The notes under the pieces are model-generated. The model was not told the origin of the DNA. It made no database searches and was given only the letters and a program-made list of their open reading frames with translations. This document shows positions 25,637 to 34,594 of a stretch of DNA of 64,000 bases, piece after piece. The position numbers were made by a program, and so were the translations under genes. The first letter of the stretch is position 1. Each line of letters begins with the position of its first letter. The DNA is taken from positions 186,001 to 250,000 of the forward strand of contig NZ_VIQO01000001.1 of assembly GCF_007483665.1 (NCBI RefSeq), read 5' to 3'. The stretch comes from Catellatospora sichuanensis (GTDB lineage Bacteria > Actinomycetota > Actinomycetes > Mycobacteriales > Micromonosporaceae).

Positions 25637-26644
25637 TCACTCCTTGGGGAGGCGGCTGGCCTCGATCTCGATCTCCTTGACGGCCGCGGCCGCCTCCGCC
25701 GCGACGCGGTGCGCCTCGGCCTCGGCCTCGGCACCCGACTCGCGGGCGGCCTCCGCCGCCGCCGGGTCGCCGCGCAGGCCGCCGAAGGTGGACGCGATGC
25801 CGTCCAGCGCCTTGGTCAGCTCGACCGGAACGATCCACAGCTTGTTCGACGCACCGGCCGCGATCTGCGGGAGGGCCTGCAGGTACTGCCAGGCCATCAC
25901 CTTGTTGTCAGGCGAGGACACGTGGATGGCGTCGACGACCAGCTTGATCGCCTTGGCCTGGCCCTCGGCCTGCAGGATGCGGGCCTGGCGGTCACCGTCG
26001 GCACGCAGCACCGCCGCCTGCTTGTCACCCTCCGCCGTGAGGATCTGGGACTGCTTGACACCTTCGGCGTTGAGGATCGCGGCACGGCGGTCACGCTCGG
26101 CGCGCATCTGCTTCTCCATGGAGTCGCGGATGCTCGGCGGCGGCTCGATCGCCTTGATCTCGACGCGGGTCACCTTGACGCCCCAGCGGCCGGTGTTCTC
26201 GTCGAGCACCACCGACAGCTGCCGGTTGACCTCTTCGCGGCTGGTCAGCGACCGCTCCAGGTCCATCGAGCCGATGACGTTACGCAGGGTGGTGACGGTC
26301 AGCTGCTCGATCGCCTGCAGGAAGTTCGCGATCTCGTAGGTGGCCCGCACCGGGTCGATGACCTTGAAGTACAGCACGGTGTCGATGGAGACCACCAGGT
26401 TGTCCGACGTGATCACGGGCTGCGGCGGGAAGCTGACCACCTGCTCGCGGAGATCGACCTTGGTCCGCACGGCGTCGATGAACGGCACCAGGATGTTCAG
26501 ACCGGGGGTCAGCGTGCGGTTGTACTTGCCGAGGCGCTCGACCACGTCGTTGCGCTGCTGCGGCACGATCTTCACCATCTTGATCAGCGTGATCAGGACG
26601 ATCAGCGCGATGATGGCCACCAGCGCGGTGATAAAAGTCTCCAT
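25637..26644 (-). CDS. SPFH/Band 7 (stomatin-QmcA type) membrane protein
   Basis: 335 residues from the ATG six nt after GGAGGG; a TTG one codon earlier is less likely. One N-terminal helix (ITALVAIIALIVLITLI), then the SPFH domain (QQRNDVVERLGKYNRTLTPGLNILVPFID) and an Ala/Glu-rich coiled coil (residues about 190-250) as in stomatins. Such proteins oligomerise as large rings or scaffolds in membrane microdomains and are regularly encoded with an NfeD protein, as here: the NfeD stop and this ATG overlap as TGATG, which implies coupled translation. Confidence 0.9.
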   Translation of the reverse strand: METFITALVAIIALIVLITLIKMVKIVPQQRNDVVERLGKYNRTLTPGLNILVPFIDAVRTKVDLREQVVSFPPQPVITSDNLVVSIDTVLYFKVIDPVRATYEIANFLQAIEQLTVTTLRNVIGSMDLERSLTSREEVNRQLSVVLDENTGRWGVKVTRVEIKAIEPPPSIRDSMEKQMRAERDRRAAILNAEGVKQSQILTAEGDKQAAVLRADGDRQARILQAEGQAKAIKLVVDAIHVSSPDNKVMAWQYLQALPQIAAGASNKLWIVPVELTKALDGIASTFGGLRGDPAAAEAARESGAEAEAEAHRVAAEAAAAVKEIEIEASRLPKE

Positions 26645-27078
26645 CAATCCCTCCAGACCAGCGCCGTCGCGCCGTCCACTTTCACTACCCGGACCCGGTC
26701 ACCCGGGACATATGTCTTCGTGGCGTCGTACGGCCGGGCCCGCCAGAGCTCGCCGCCGATTTTGACCAGGCCGTTGTCGGCGTCGACCCGCTCCACTACC
26801 AGCGCGTCCGAGCCCTCGGTGACCGACAGGCCCATCGAGGCGGCATCGGCATCCTGCCGGAACCAGCGGTGCTTCATCCAGGGGCGCACCACCGCCAGCG
26901 AGAGGACCGACACCACGACGAACGCGATGCCCTGGATCCAGCCTGGCGCATCCGCCAGACCCACCAGCGAGGCGACCAGCGCGCCGGCAGCCAGCATCAG
27001 CAGCACGAACGTGCCGGTGAAGAGCTCCGCGATCACCGCCACCGCTGCGAGGAGTAGCCACCACATCCAATCTTCCAC
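26644..27078 (-). CDS. NfeD-family membrane protein
   Basis: 144 residues, GTG start. Two or three helices: WMWWLLLAAVAVIAELF, VLLMLAAGALVASLVG, IAFVVVSVLSLAVV. The C-terminal 65 residues form the OB-fold of NfeD (GLVKIGGELWRARPYD, VPGDRVRVVKVDGATALV). It is the short NfeD form without the ClpP-like protease domain. It partners the SPFH protein encoded immediately downstream. Confidence 0.9.
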   Translation of the reverse strand: MEDWMWWLLLAAVAVIAELFTGTFVLLMLAAGALVASLVGLADAPGWIQGIAFVVVSVLSLAVVRPWMKHRWFRQDADAASMGLSVTEGSDALVVERVDADNGLVKIGGELWRARPYDATKTYVPGDRVRVVKVDGATALVWRD

Positions 27079-27273
27079 GAGCTGATCGTGTCACGCCCGC
27101 GCCAGTGGTGGGGGGTGTGGATCTCCTCGTCCGTTCGGCCAGATCCGGAGGTACGCGGAGCCAGCCGCGGTAACGCCCTGGCCTGGACGCCGTTGTCCGC
27201 ATAGGTTGTCCAGCGCAGTTGGCAGCGCACGAGGCGGAACGGCACCGGCGAGTGCGTACAGGGTGGAGTGACG

Positions 27274-28590
27274 ATGACGCTGAACACGCAGACCGCGGCA
27301 CGGGTCGACGAGCTGGTGGCCGGCGCCCAGGCGCAGGGGCGTACCCCATGCCTGGTCGCGGCCGTGGTGCGCGACGGGCGACCGGCCCACCTGGCCGTGG
27401 CCGGCACGGACCCGGCCACCGGGACCGCGCCCACCGGCGACACCCAGTTCCGGATCGGCTCGATCAGCAAGACGCTGACCGCCGTGCTGGTGATGCAGCT
27501 GCGCGACGAGGGCGCACTGTCCCTGGACGACCTGCTCTACCGGCACCTGCCCGGCACCCCGGTCGGCAGCGCGATCACCCTCCGCCAGCTCCTGGGCCAC
27601 ATCTCCGGCCTGCAGCGCGAACCCGACGGCCTGTGGTGGGAGCGGCACGACGGCCCGGACCTGGACACGTTCCTCGCCGCGCTGACGCCGGACAAGCTCG
27701 CCTACCCGCCGCACCGCGCCTACCACTACTCCAACCTGGCGTACGGGCTGCTCGGCGCGGTCGCCCACAAGCTCACCGGTCTGCACTGGACGGATCTGAT
27801 CACCAAGCGGCTGCTGGAGCCGCTGGGCATGACCCGCACCAGCTATGCCGAGGTCGAGCCGTTCGCCCGCGGTTACGTGGTGCACCCCTGGCACGGCACG
27901 CTGCACGAGGAGCCGCGTACCGACGCCGGCGCGATGGCGCCCGCCGGGCAGCTCTGGTCCACCGCCGACGACCTGATCAAGTGGGCCGCGTTCCTGGCCG
28001 AGCCCGACCCGGCGGTGCTCGCCCCGGCGACGCTGGCCGAGATGTGCGCCCCGGTCGTGATGACCGACCTGGACGCCTGGACCACCGGCCACGGACTCGG
28101 GCTGGAACTGGTCCGCAGCGGCGAGCGCATCTTCGCCGGGCACGGCGGCTCGATGCCCGGCTACCTGGCCCACCTGTGGGCGCACCGGCCCAGCCGGACC
28201 GGCGTGGTCACCTTCGCCAACGCCTACACCCTGCACGGGCGGCGCATGGCCGACCTCAGCCGGCAGCTGCTGGCCGAGGTCCTCGACGCCGAGCCGGACC
28301 GCCCCGCGCCGTGGCAGCCCCAGCCCGCCGGGCAGCCCCACGAGCTGGAGGGCGCCTGGTGGTGGATGGGCCGGGAGTTCGCCGCCAGCTTCGACGCCGC
28401 CGCGGGCGAGCTGGTCTTCACCCCGGTCACCGTGCCCGCCACCCCGTGGCGGTTCACCACCGAGGGCGCGGACGTGTGGCGCTGCCACAGCGGCAGCAAC
28501 GACGGCGAGGTGATGCGGGTGCGCCGCGACACCGAGCGCACCCCGGTGGAGCTGGACATCGCCACGTTCGTGCACACCAGGCAGCCCTGA
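27274..28590 (+). CDS. Serine hydrolase of the beta-lactamase/class C family
   Basis: 438 residues from the ATG six nt after GGTGGAG. The acylation serine motif is S63-I-S-K66, the second motif YSN appears in YHYSNLAYG near residue 150, and HGG in FAGHGGSMPGYL replaces KTG. This is the S12/beta-lactamase fold, with a C-terminal beta-rich extra domain (residues about 345-435). No signal peptide is seen, so it is likely a cytosolic esterase or peptidase rather than a penicillin-binding enzyme. Divergent from nfeD. Confidence 0.82.
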   Translation: MTLNTQTAARVDELVAGAQAQGRTPCLVAAVVRDGRPAHLAVAGTDPATGTAPTGDTQFRIGSISKTLTAVLVMQLRDEGALSLDDLLYRHLPGTPVGSAITLRQLLGHISGLQREPDGLWWERHDGPDLDTFLAALTPDKLAYPPHRAYHYSNLAYGLLGAVAHKLTGLHWTDLITKRLLEPLGMTRTSYAEVEPFARGYVVHPWHGTLHEEPRTDAGAMAPAGQLWSTADDLIKWAAFLAEPDPAVLAPATLAEMCAPVVMTDLDAWTTGHGLGLELVRSGERIFAGHGGSMPGYLAHLWAHRPSRTGVVTFANAYTLHGRRMADLSRQLLAEVLDAEPDRPAPWQPQPAGQPHELEGAWWWMGREFAASFDAAAGELVFTPVTVPATPWRFTTEGADVWRCHSGSNDGEVMRVRRDTERTPVELDIATFVHTRQP

Positions 28591-28595
28591 CGCGG

Positions 28596-29408
28596 CTACT
28601 CCGACGGGGTGGTCACGAAGTCGATGAGGCGCTCCACGGAGTTCACCAGCGGCGTCTCCAGGTCGTGGTAGCTGTCCACCCGCGACAGCAGCCGCCGCCA
28701 GAACAGCGCGGGCTCCGTAACGCCGAGCGCCGCGCAGATGCCCTCCTTCCACGGATGCCCGTACGGCACCACCGGCCACTCCTCCATGCCCAGCCGCGAC
28801 GGCTTCACGGCCTGCCACACGTCGACGTACGGATGCCCCGCGATCAGGGCGTACGGGCTGTCCACGGCCTTCGCCAGCCGGGCCTCCTTGGTGCCGCTGA
28901 CCAGGTGGTCGACCAGCACGCCCAGCCGCCGCCCCGGTCCCGGCGCGAACTCGCGCACCGCGGCGGGCAGGTCGTCGACGCCGTGCAGCGGCTCCACCAC
29001 GACCGCCTCGGCGCGCAGGTCGTCGCCCCAGATCCGCTCCAGCAGCTCGGCGTCGTGCAGGCCCTCGACCCAGATCCGGCCCGCCCGCGCGACCTGCGCG
29101 CGGGTCGGCGCGGCGGCGACCGAACCGGACGCGGTGCGGCGCGGTTGCGCGGGCGCGGCGGCCTGCGGACGGCGCAGCGTGACCACCGTCCCATCCAGTA
29201 GGAAGGCGGCGGGTTCCAGTGGGAAGTGCCGGCGTCGGCCGTGGCGGTCCTCCAGGGTCACCGCGCCGTACTCGAAGCCCACGATCTCACCGCAGAAGCC
29301 GCTGCCCGCGTCCTCGACGACCATGCCCAGCTCAGCGTCATGTTCGGGGGTCACCCGACGGGGCTTGCGGCGGTCGAAGGAATCGAGCACATCGTCGCTG
29401 TAGCGCAT
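28596..29408 (-). CDS. DUF3097 family protein
   Basis: 270 residues, starting MRYSDDVLDSFDRRKPRR. The family is restricted to actinobacteria and has no established function. Features visible: an N-terminal beta-barrel-like region (GEIVGFEYGAVTLEDRHGRRRHF), an Ala/Pro linker at about 85-105, and a Toprim-like C-terminal half with IWVEGLHDAELLERIWGDDLR, a conserved glutamate after a strand, and LGVLVDHLVSGTKE. The Toprim resemblance is my inference. TAGGGT lies eight nt upstream of the ATG and no ribosome site is seen. Confidence 0.8.
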   Translation of the reverse strand: MRYSDDVLDSFDRRKPRRVTPEHDAELGMVVEDAGSGFCGEIVGFEYGAVTLEDRHGRRRHFPLEPAAFLLDGTVVTLRRPQAAAPAQPRRTASGSVAAAPTRAQVARAGRIWVEGLHDAELLERIWGDDLRAEAVVVEPLHGVDDLPAAVREFAPGPGRRLGVLVDHLVSGTKEARLAKAVDSPYALIAGHPYVDVWQAVKPSRLGMEEWPVVPYGHPWKEGICAALGVTEPALFWRRLLSRVDSYHDLETPLVNSVERLIDFVTTPSE

Positions 29409-29461
29409 GCGACGGCACCCTAGTCCGCGCGCGCGTTCCGCGCTCAATGACGCGCCGGTCC

Positions 29462-29491
29462 GGGACAAACCCCAGGAACAGCACGTACCCT
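29462..29491 (+). promoter_or_regulatory. Leaderless promoter candidate
   Basis: GGGACA at 29462-29467, 18-nt spacer, TACCCT at 29486-29491, then seven nt to the ATG. No ribosome site is present. Confidence 0.45.
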
Positions 29492-29498
29492 GGTCGGC

Positions 29499-30281
29499 AT
29501 GTCCCCCGCAGCGCAGGTGACCCTGACCACGCGCCGGTCCGCCCGCTTCGTCGCGTGGACCCGGGCCTGGCGCGCCGGACTGGTGTCCTTCGACGAGATC
29601 CTCGACGACCTGACCGCCGAGGAGGAGCAGCACGTGCGCGACCTGCCCGGCCAGTGGCGCGAGGAGGTCGAGCTGCGGGAGGCGCTGCCCGCGCTGGCCA
29701 AGCTGCACCCCGACGAGATCCGGCTGGTGCTGCCCGCCCCCGGCGACCCGCGCGGGCTGCCCGGTCCCGGCCCGTTCACGAGCCACGCTCTGGTCAGCGG
29801 GGAGGGCGTCATCGCCAGCCGGCTCGGCCTGGTGCCCGAGGAACGCCGGCACACGTCCGGGTCGGGGGTCACCTTCACCACGGTGCTGTGGCGGGCGTTC
29901 GAGCTGCCCGAGGCCCCGAGCGCGCAGCTGCCGGGGGTGCGCGAGGCCGACGGCGCGCTCAGCCTCGCGCTGACCGAGACCACCACCAGGCTGGTCCGCC
30001 TGGACGTGGCGCAGTGGCGCCCGGAGCTGGCCGGGGCGCTCCAGGCGCTGCGCAAGCCCGACGCCGAGACCGACCTGCCCCCGGGCTACGACCCGCGCGC
30101 CCGGCGGCTCTACGCCCGCGCCTGCGTGCTGGACCGGGTGCTGACCCTGGCCGGGCAGGCCGCCCCGGGCGGGGCGCTGAACAGCTTCGAGGCCCAGCAG
30201 CGCGACGACGCCCTGCGCCCGCTCGCCGGCGCTTGCCGGGCCGCCCTGATGGCCGCCTGCAACGCTCCGTTCGAGGGCTGA
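29499..30281 (+). CDS. Actinobacterial conserved protein of unknown function
   Basis: 260 residues, soluble, rich in Ala/Leu/Arg/Glu. The first 60 residues are helical and acidic/basic (RFVAWTRAWRAGLVSFDEIL, EEEQHVRDLPGQWREEVELRE). A beta-rich middle follows (VSGEGVIASRLGLVPEE, FTTVLWRAFELPE), then helices to the end. I do not recognise a named family and see no catalytic motif. It is divergent from the DUF3097 gene with 90 bp between starts. Confidence 0.6.
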   Translation: MSPAAQVTLTTRRSARFVAWTRAWRAGLVSFDEILDDLTAEEEQHVRDLPGQWREEVELREALPALAKLHPDEIRLVLPAPGDPRGLPGPGPFTSHALVSGEGVIASRLGLVPEERRHTSGSGVTFTTVLWRAFELPEAPSAQLPGVREADGALSLALTETTTRLVRLDVAQWRPELAGALQALRKPDAETDLPPGYDPRARRLYARACVLDRVLTLAGQAAPGGALNSFEAQQRDDALRPLAGACRAALMAACNAPFEG

Positions 30282-30309
30282 AACCGGCGCGCGAGCCACC
30301 GCTTTTTCA

Positions 30310-30372
30310 TAGACGTTGGCCTATCACATCGAAAAATCCGCGATCGTCTTCGACGTCATAGGCCAGCGTCTA
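30310..30372. repeat. Intergenic palindrome family A, copy 2
   Basis: 23-bp arms (30310-30332 and 30350-30372) with one wobble and two mismatches, sharing the GGCCTAT core and ATCGA inner end with copy 1 at 12554-12612. It lies between convergent genes. Confidence 0.85.
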
Positions 30373-30394
30373 TGCAGGGCGGGGGGCGGGACGG

Positions 30395-31222
30395 TCAGGC
30401 GGCGGGAGTCTCGGGGGCGTCGGCGGGCACCGGGGTCAGCGGCTCGACCTCGTCGAGCAGGTCGGCGACGGAGTTGAGCACACGCGAGGGCCGGTAAGGG
30501 TAGCGCTCCACATCGGCCTTGGTGGCGATTCCGGTGAGCACGAGGATGGTGTGCAGGCCGGCCTCCAGGCCGCACAGCACGTCGGTGTCCATCCGGTCGC
30601 CGATCATGGCGGCCTGGACCGAGTGCGCGCCGATCTTGTTCAGCGCCGAGCGCATCATCATCGGGTTCGGCTTGCCCACGAAGTACGGCTCGATCCCGGT
30701 GGCCTTCGTGATCAGCGCGGCGACCGAGCCCGCGGCCGGGAGCGCACCCTCGTTGGACGGTCCGGTCGCGTCGGGGTTGGTGCAGATGAACCGGGCACCC
30801 TTGTTGATCAGGCGGATGGCCGTGGTGATCGCCTCGAAGCTGTAGTTGCGGGTCTCGCCCAGCACCACGTAGTCCGGCTCGTAGTCGGTCATGATGTAGC
30901 CCGCCGCGTGCAGCGCCGTGGTCAGGCCAGCCTCGCCGATGACGTACGCCGTCCCACCCGGCCGCTGATCGGCCAGGAACTGCGCGGTGGCCAGCGCCGA
31001 CGTCCAGATCGCCGACTCCGGCAGGTCGAAGCCCAGCCGGGTCAGGCGCGCGTGCAGGTCGCGCGGGGTGTAGATGGAGTTGTTCGTGAGCACCAGGAAC
31101 GGCACGCCCGAGGCCCGCAGCCGGCCGATGAACTCCGGCGCGCCCGGCACCGGCTCACCCTCGTGGACCAGTACGCCGTCCATGTCGGTCAACCAGGCGG
31201 CGATCGGCTTGCGGTCGGTCAT
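30395..31222 (-). CDS. HAD-IIA family phosphatase (NagD-like)
   Basis: 275 residues. HAD motif I is DMDGVL (residues 13-18), motif II LTNNS, motif III the Lys in FVGKPNPMM, and motif IV GDRMDTDVLCG; the C2a cap lies between motifs II and III. It would remove phosphate from a small sugar or nucleotide phosphate. It overlaps the ferrochelatase stop codon by 4 nt (ATGA) and is thus cotranscribed with it. The last 20 residues are a Pro/Ala tail. Confidence 0.87.
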   Translation of the reverse strand: MTDRKPIAAWLTDMDGVLVHEGEPVPGAPEFIGRLRASGVPFLVLTNNSIYTPRDLHARLTRLGFDLPESAIWTSALATAQFLADQRPGGTAYVIGEAGLTTALHAAGYIMTDYEPDYVVLGETRNYSFEAITTAIRLINKGARFICTNPDATGPSNEGALPAAGSVAALITKATGIEPYFVGKPNPMMMRSALNKIGAHSVQAAMIGDRMDTDVLCGLEAGLHTILVLTGIATKADVERYPYRPSRVLNSVADLLDEVEPLTPVPADAPETPAA

Positions 31223-32262
31223 CGGGTTCCCTCTCTGTTGCTGCGCACCGGCGGCGGGCAGCAGTTGCTCGCACAGACATCCCAGTGCTCGAGCCTACCG
31301 AGCGCGGCACGCGCATGGTCGCCCGGCGGCGCCATCCGCTCCAGCACGAGGTCGCGCACCATCGCCACGAACCGCGGATCGGCGCCCGGCGTGCCCGCCC
31401 GCGCGAACCCCAGGCCCAGCCGTCGCGCCGTCGCCGCGGCCTCCTCGTCGAGGTCCCACAGCACCTCCAGGTGGTCGGAGACGAACCCGATCGGGCTCAC
31501 CACCACCTGGGTCACACCCTCCTTGGCCAGCACCTCGAGGTGGTCGTTGACGTCGGGCTCCAGCCACGGGATGTGCGGCGCACCGGAGCGGCTCTGCCAC
31601 ACCAGGTCCCAGGCCAGGCCAGGCGCGCCCCGCTCGGCGACCAGCCGCGCGGTCTCCCGCAGCTGCGCCTCGTAGCGCCCGCCGCAGGGGCCGCTGGACT
31701 CCGCCATGGACACCGGGATCGAGTGCGCGGTGAACACCAGCCGGGTGTTCTCGTGCTGCGTCACGTCCAGCGTCGACAGCGCCGCGGTCACCGCGTCGCC
31801 GAACGGCTCGACGAAACCCGGGTGGTCGTGGAAGTGGCGCAGCTTGTCCACCGCCGGGGCGCGCGGCCCGACCGCGGCCCGCGCCGAGGCGATGTCCTGC
31901 AGATACTGCCGGCACGACGAGTACGACCCGTAGGCGCTGGTCGCCAGCGCCACCGCGTGCTCGATGCCGTGGTCGCGCATCTGCGCCAGCGTATCGGCCA
32001 GCATCGGCCGCCAGTTCCGGTTGCCCCAGTACACCGGCAGGTCGACCGCGTTGGCGGCGAAGTCGGCCCGGATCGCGGCGACCAGCTCGCGGCACTGCTC
32101 GTTGATCGGCGACACCCCGCCGAAGCGCAGGTAGTGCTCGGCCACCTCGGCCAGCCGCTCGGGAGGCACGCCGCGGCCCCGCGTCACGTTGTGCAGGAAC
32201 GGCAGCACCTCGTCCGGGTGCTCCGGGCCGCCGAACGACAAGAGCAGGAAGGCGTCGTACAT
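31219..32262 (-). CDS. hemH: Ferrochelatase (coproporphyrin type expected in actinobacteria)
   Basis: 347 residues. MYDAFLLLSFGGPEHPDEV is the classical ferrochelatase start, and LRFGGVSPINEQ, the active-site His region and FTAHSIPVSMAESS also match. The C-terminal VCASNCC and an internal SSCRQY cysteine suggest the [2Fe-2S] cluster known in mycobacterial ferrochelatase. It inserts Fe2+ into coproporphyrin III in the Gram-positive haem route. It follows fabG and inhA as in mycobacteria (mabA-inhA-hemZ), but a hairpin and its own possible leaderless promoter (TAGCCT, seven nt before ATG) separate it. Confidence 0.92.
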   Translation of the reverse strand: MYDAFLLLSFGGPEHPDEVLPFLHNVTRGRGVPPERLAEVAEHYLRFGGVSPINEQCRELVAAIRADFAANAVDLPVYWGNRNWRPMLADTLAQMRDHGIEHAVALATSAYGSYSSCRQYLQDIASARAAVGPRAPAVDKLRHFHDHPGFVEPFGDAVTAALSTLDVTQHENTRLVFTAHSIPVSMAESSGPCGGRYEAQLRETARLVAERGAPGLAWDLVWQSRSGAPHIPWLEPDVNDHLEVLAKEGVTQVVVSPIGFVSDHLEVLWDLDEEAAATARRLGLGFARAGTPGADPRFVAMVRDLVLERMAPPGDHARAALGRLEHWDVCASNCCPPPVRSNREGTR

Positions 32263-32275
32263 GCGTAAAAGGCTA
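32263..32275 (-). promoter_or_regulatory. Possible leaderless promoter of hemH
   Basis: On the minus strand TAGCCT (32275-32270) is followed by seven nt and the ATG, with no ribosome site. The -35 region is weak. Confidence 0.35.
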
Positions 32276-32344
32276 GAACCCCGCCCGGACCGCCCACACA
32301 TCGCCCACCCGGCGTCCCAGACACGTCACAGCCCGTGGACGGCT

Positions 32345-32374
32345 CAGGCCGCCTCCCGTCGCGGGAAGCGGCCT
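32345..32374. terminator. Terminator-like hairpin after inhA
   Basis: CAGGCCGC and GCGGCCTG, with further CTCCC/GGGAA pairing around a CGTCG-type loop, 13 nt after the inhA-like stop on the minus strand. No T-tract, so it may be leaky. Confidence 0.6.
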
Positions 32375-32387
32375 GGGCAGCGGTTCG

Positions 32388-33149
32388 TCAGGCGCCGAGG
32401 GCGTGATAGCCGCCGTCGACGTGGATGATCTCGCCGGTGGTGGCCGGGAACCAGTCGGACAGCAGCGCGCACACGGCCTTGGCGGTGGGCGCGGTGTCGG
32501 TGAGGTTCCAGCCCAGCGGCGCCCGCTCGGTCCAGGACTCCTCGAACTTCTCGAAGCCGGGGATCGACTTGGCGGCCATCGTGCGCAGCGGGCCGGCCGA
32601 CACGAGGTTGCTGCGGATGCCCTGGTCACCCAGGTAGTTGGCGAGGTAGCGCGAGGCGGACTCCAGGCCGGCCTTGGCCACGCCCATCCAGTCGTACACC
32701 GGCCAGGCGACGGTCGCGTCGAAGGTCAGCCCGACGATCGAGCCGCCGTTCGGCATCAGCGGCAGGGCGGCCATGGCCAGCGCCTTGTACGAGTACGTGG
32801 ACACGTGTACCGCCGTGGCCACGTCCTCCCACGGCGTCTGCAGGAACGTCCCGCCCAGCGCGGTGGACGGCGCGAAGCCGATCGAGTGGACCACGCCGTC
32901 GAGGCCGTCGACGTACCCGCGCACGTTGTCGGCGAGCGCCGCCAGCTGCTCCGGGTTGGTCGCGTCCAGCTCGATCACGGGCGCGGTGACGGGCAGCCGC
33001 TTGGCGATCCGCTCGACCAGCGACAGGCGGCCGTATCCGGTCAGCACCACGGTCGCGCCCTGCTCCTGAGCGATCTTCGCGACGTTGAAAGCGATCGACT
33101 GCTCCGTGATCACACCCGTGACCAGGATCCGCTTACCTTCGAGCAGCAC
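32388..33149 (-). CDS. inhA: Enoyl-[acyl-carrier-protein] reductase, InhA type
   Basis: 253 residues with GTG start. It opens MLLEGKRILVTGVITEQSIA with the atypical short-chain reductase NADH site. The catalytic pair is the Tyr and Lys in YDWMGVAK (Tyr-x6-Lys). FAPSTALGGTF, SYSYKALA-like helix and the long substrate-binding loop region follow the InhA group rather than enteric FabI. It performs the last reduction of each fatty acid elongation cycle. It forms a set with fabG upstream. Confidence 0.92.
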   Translation of the reverse strand: MLLEGKRILVTGVITEQSIAFNVAKIAQEQGATVVLTGYGRLSLVERIAKRLPVTAPVIELDATNPEQLAALADNVRGYVDGLDGVVHSIGFAPSTALGGTFLQTPWEDVATAVHVSTYSYKALAMAALPLMPNGGSIVGLTFDATVAWPVYDWMGVAKAGLESASRYLANYLGDQGIRSNLVSAGPLRTMAAKSIPGFEKFEESWTERAPLGWNLTDTAPTAKAVCALLSDWFPATTGEIIHVDGGYHALGA

Positions 33150-33212
33150 GTCTACTCCTCATTCGATTCTTGTTGAGCACGGTGCCCGGGTGGCGACACG
33201 CCGCCCGACACT

Positions 33213-33296
33213 CCGCTGGTGGCTCGTCCCGGCGACCGCCTGGACGGCGGACCGCCGTGGACTCCCCACCAGCGGCCACAAGTTCATGATCGACGG
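33213..33296. repeat. 10-bp inverted repeat with an attached half copy of palindrome family B
   Basis: CCGCTGGTGG (33213-33222) is exactly inverted at 33266-33275. Overlapping its right end, 33274-33296 match one half of family B (CCACAAGTTCATGATCGACG) found complete at 49230 and 58127. It occupies the 158-bp gap between fabG and inhA. Confidence 0.7.
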
Positions 33297-33307
33297 CCCG
33301 GAAGCCG

Positions 33308-34057
<750 letters not shown>

Positions 34058-34202
34058 CTAGGGCGCTGCAGTGAAGGCGGCGGGTACGGGGCCGTGACTA
34101 AATCCGACTATAATCTTTGTGGAGTTCCGCCAAACCACTCCGTCCGGGTGGACACGGAAACCCTGCCGGTACGGCTGATGCGGCTCACGATCGCCCATAC
34201 GG

Positions 34203-34215
34203 TATGATCACCACG
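34203..34215 (+). promoter_or_regulatory. Promoter -10 ahead of the 22-codon ORF
   Basis: TATGAT at 34203-34208 is a near-consensus -10; a -35 is not obvious. Transcription would begin near 34215, 24 nt before the long Shine-Dalgarno. Confidence 0.4.
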
Positions 34216-34238
34216 TTTGCGAGCCTGGATTTCGGCCT

Positions 34239-34273
34239 AAGGAGGTGATCGCTATGCGAGATAGCGATCCTCC
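34239..34273 (+). promoter_or_regulatory. Full-length Shine-Dalgarno sequestered in a hairpin
   Basis: AAGGAGGTGATC (34239-34250) is the exact 12-nt complement of the 16S rRNA 3' end. GGAGG and ATCGCTA (34241-34245, 34248-34254) pair with TAGCGAT and CCTCC (34262-34273), a 12-bp stem with a 2-nt bulge that hides both the ribosome site and the first base of the start codon. It could be a translational switch, or simply a structured leader. Confidence 0.6.
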
Positions 34274-34322
34274 GAGTCATGGCCGGGTCCTGCGAGCCGC
34301 AACGCGCCGATCCCGCGCCTGA
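34254..34322 (+). CDS. 22-codon ORF, possible leader peptide
   Basis: MRDSDPPSHGRVLRAATRRSRA, highly basic (Arg 6 of 22). Evidence is the perfect Shine-Dalgarno with correct spacing and a -10 box upstream, not similarity. The ORF is followed by a second hairpin and then a 27-residue membrane ORF. It may be a leader peptide whose translation controls what follows; no target is obvious. Confidence 0.4.
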   Translation: MRDSDPPSHGRVLRAATRRSRA

Positions 34323-34341
34323 ATCTCGCATCCCCGCGCGT

Positions 34342-34386
34342 CCTCCCGTCGAAACCGAGCCGGTGTGTCTTCCGCCGGCTGGGAGG
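34342..34386 (+). terminator. Nested hairpin after the leader ORF
   Basis: CCTCCC (34342-34347) pairs with GGGAGG (34381-34386) and, inside, AGCCGG (34358) with CCGGCT (34375). It has no T-tract. It could end the short transcript or act as an attenuator before the next ORF. Confidence 0.45.
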
Positions 34387-34462
34387 CCTGCGCGCTGACC
34401 TGGTCATGACTCACCCGAGTGTCCCTGTAGTTGCCTGTACAACACAGTCACCGGAGTAGGTC

Positions 34463-34546
34463 ATGAGCCGTTACCTCGCCCCGCTGGGCTTCACCCTCGC
34501 CGCGACCTGGGTCGGAGCCGTCTTCCTGCTGGTCGGCGCCCGCTGA
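34463..34546 (+). CDS. Small single-helix membrane peptide
   Basis: 27 residues, MSRYLAPLGFTLAATWVG then AVFLLVGAR: one transmembrane helix flanked by Arg on both sides. GGAG stands about 8 nt before the ATG. Such tiny membrane peptides are often missed. Support is compositional only; it lies downstream of the structured leader and convergent to the VWA gene. Confidence 0.4.
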   Translation: MSRYLAPLGFTLAATWVGAVFLLVGAR

Positions 34547-34594
34547 GCGCCACCGGCAGCGCACGTCCGCAGCGCCGCCGACGTGCCCGTACCA

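Noticed and set aside
33274-33296. Coding extension using the HKFMIDG frame in the fabG-inhA gap
   Set aside because: The same peptide-like string recurs at 49.2 kb and 58.1 kb because of the family B repeat, so it is DNA repeat, not protein conservation.
34239-34250. AAGGAGGTGATC as a fragment of rRNA operon sequence
   Set aside because: It is the complement of the 16S tail, not the tail itself on this strand, and no neighbouring sequence resembles rRNA; it fits a ribosome site with an ATG at proper distance.
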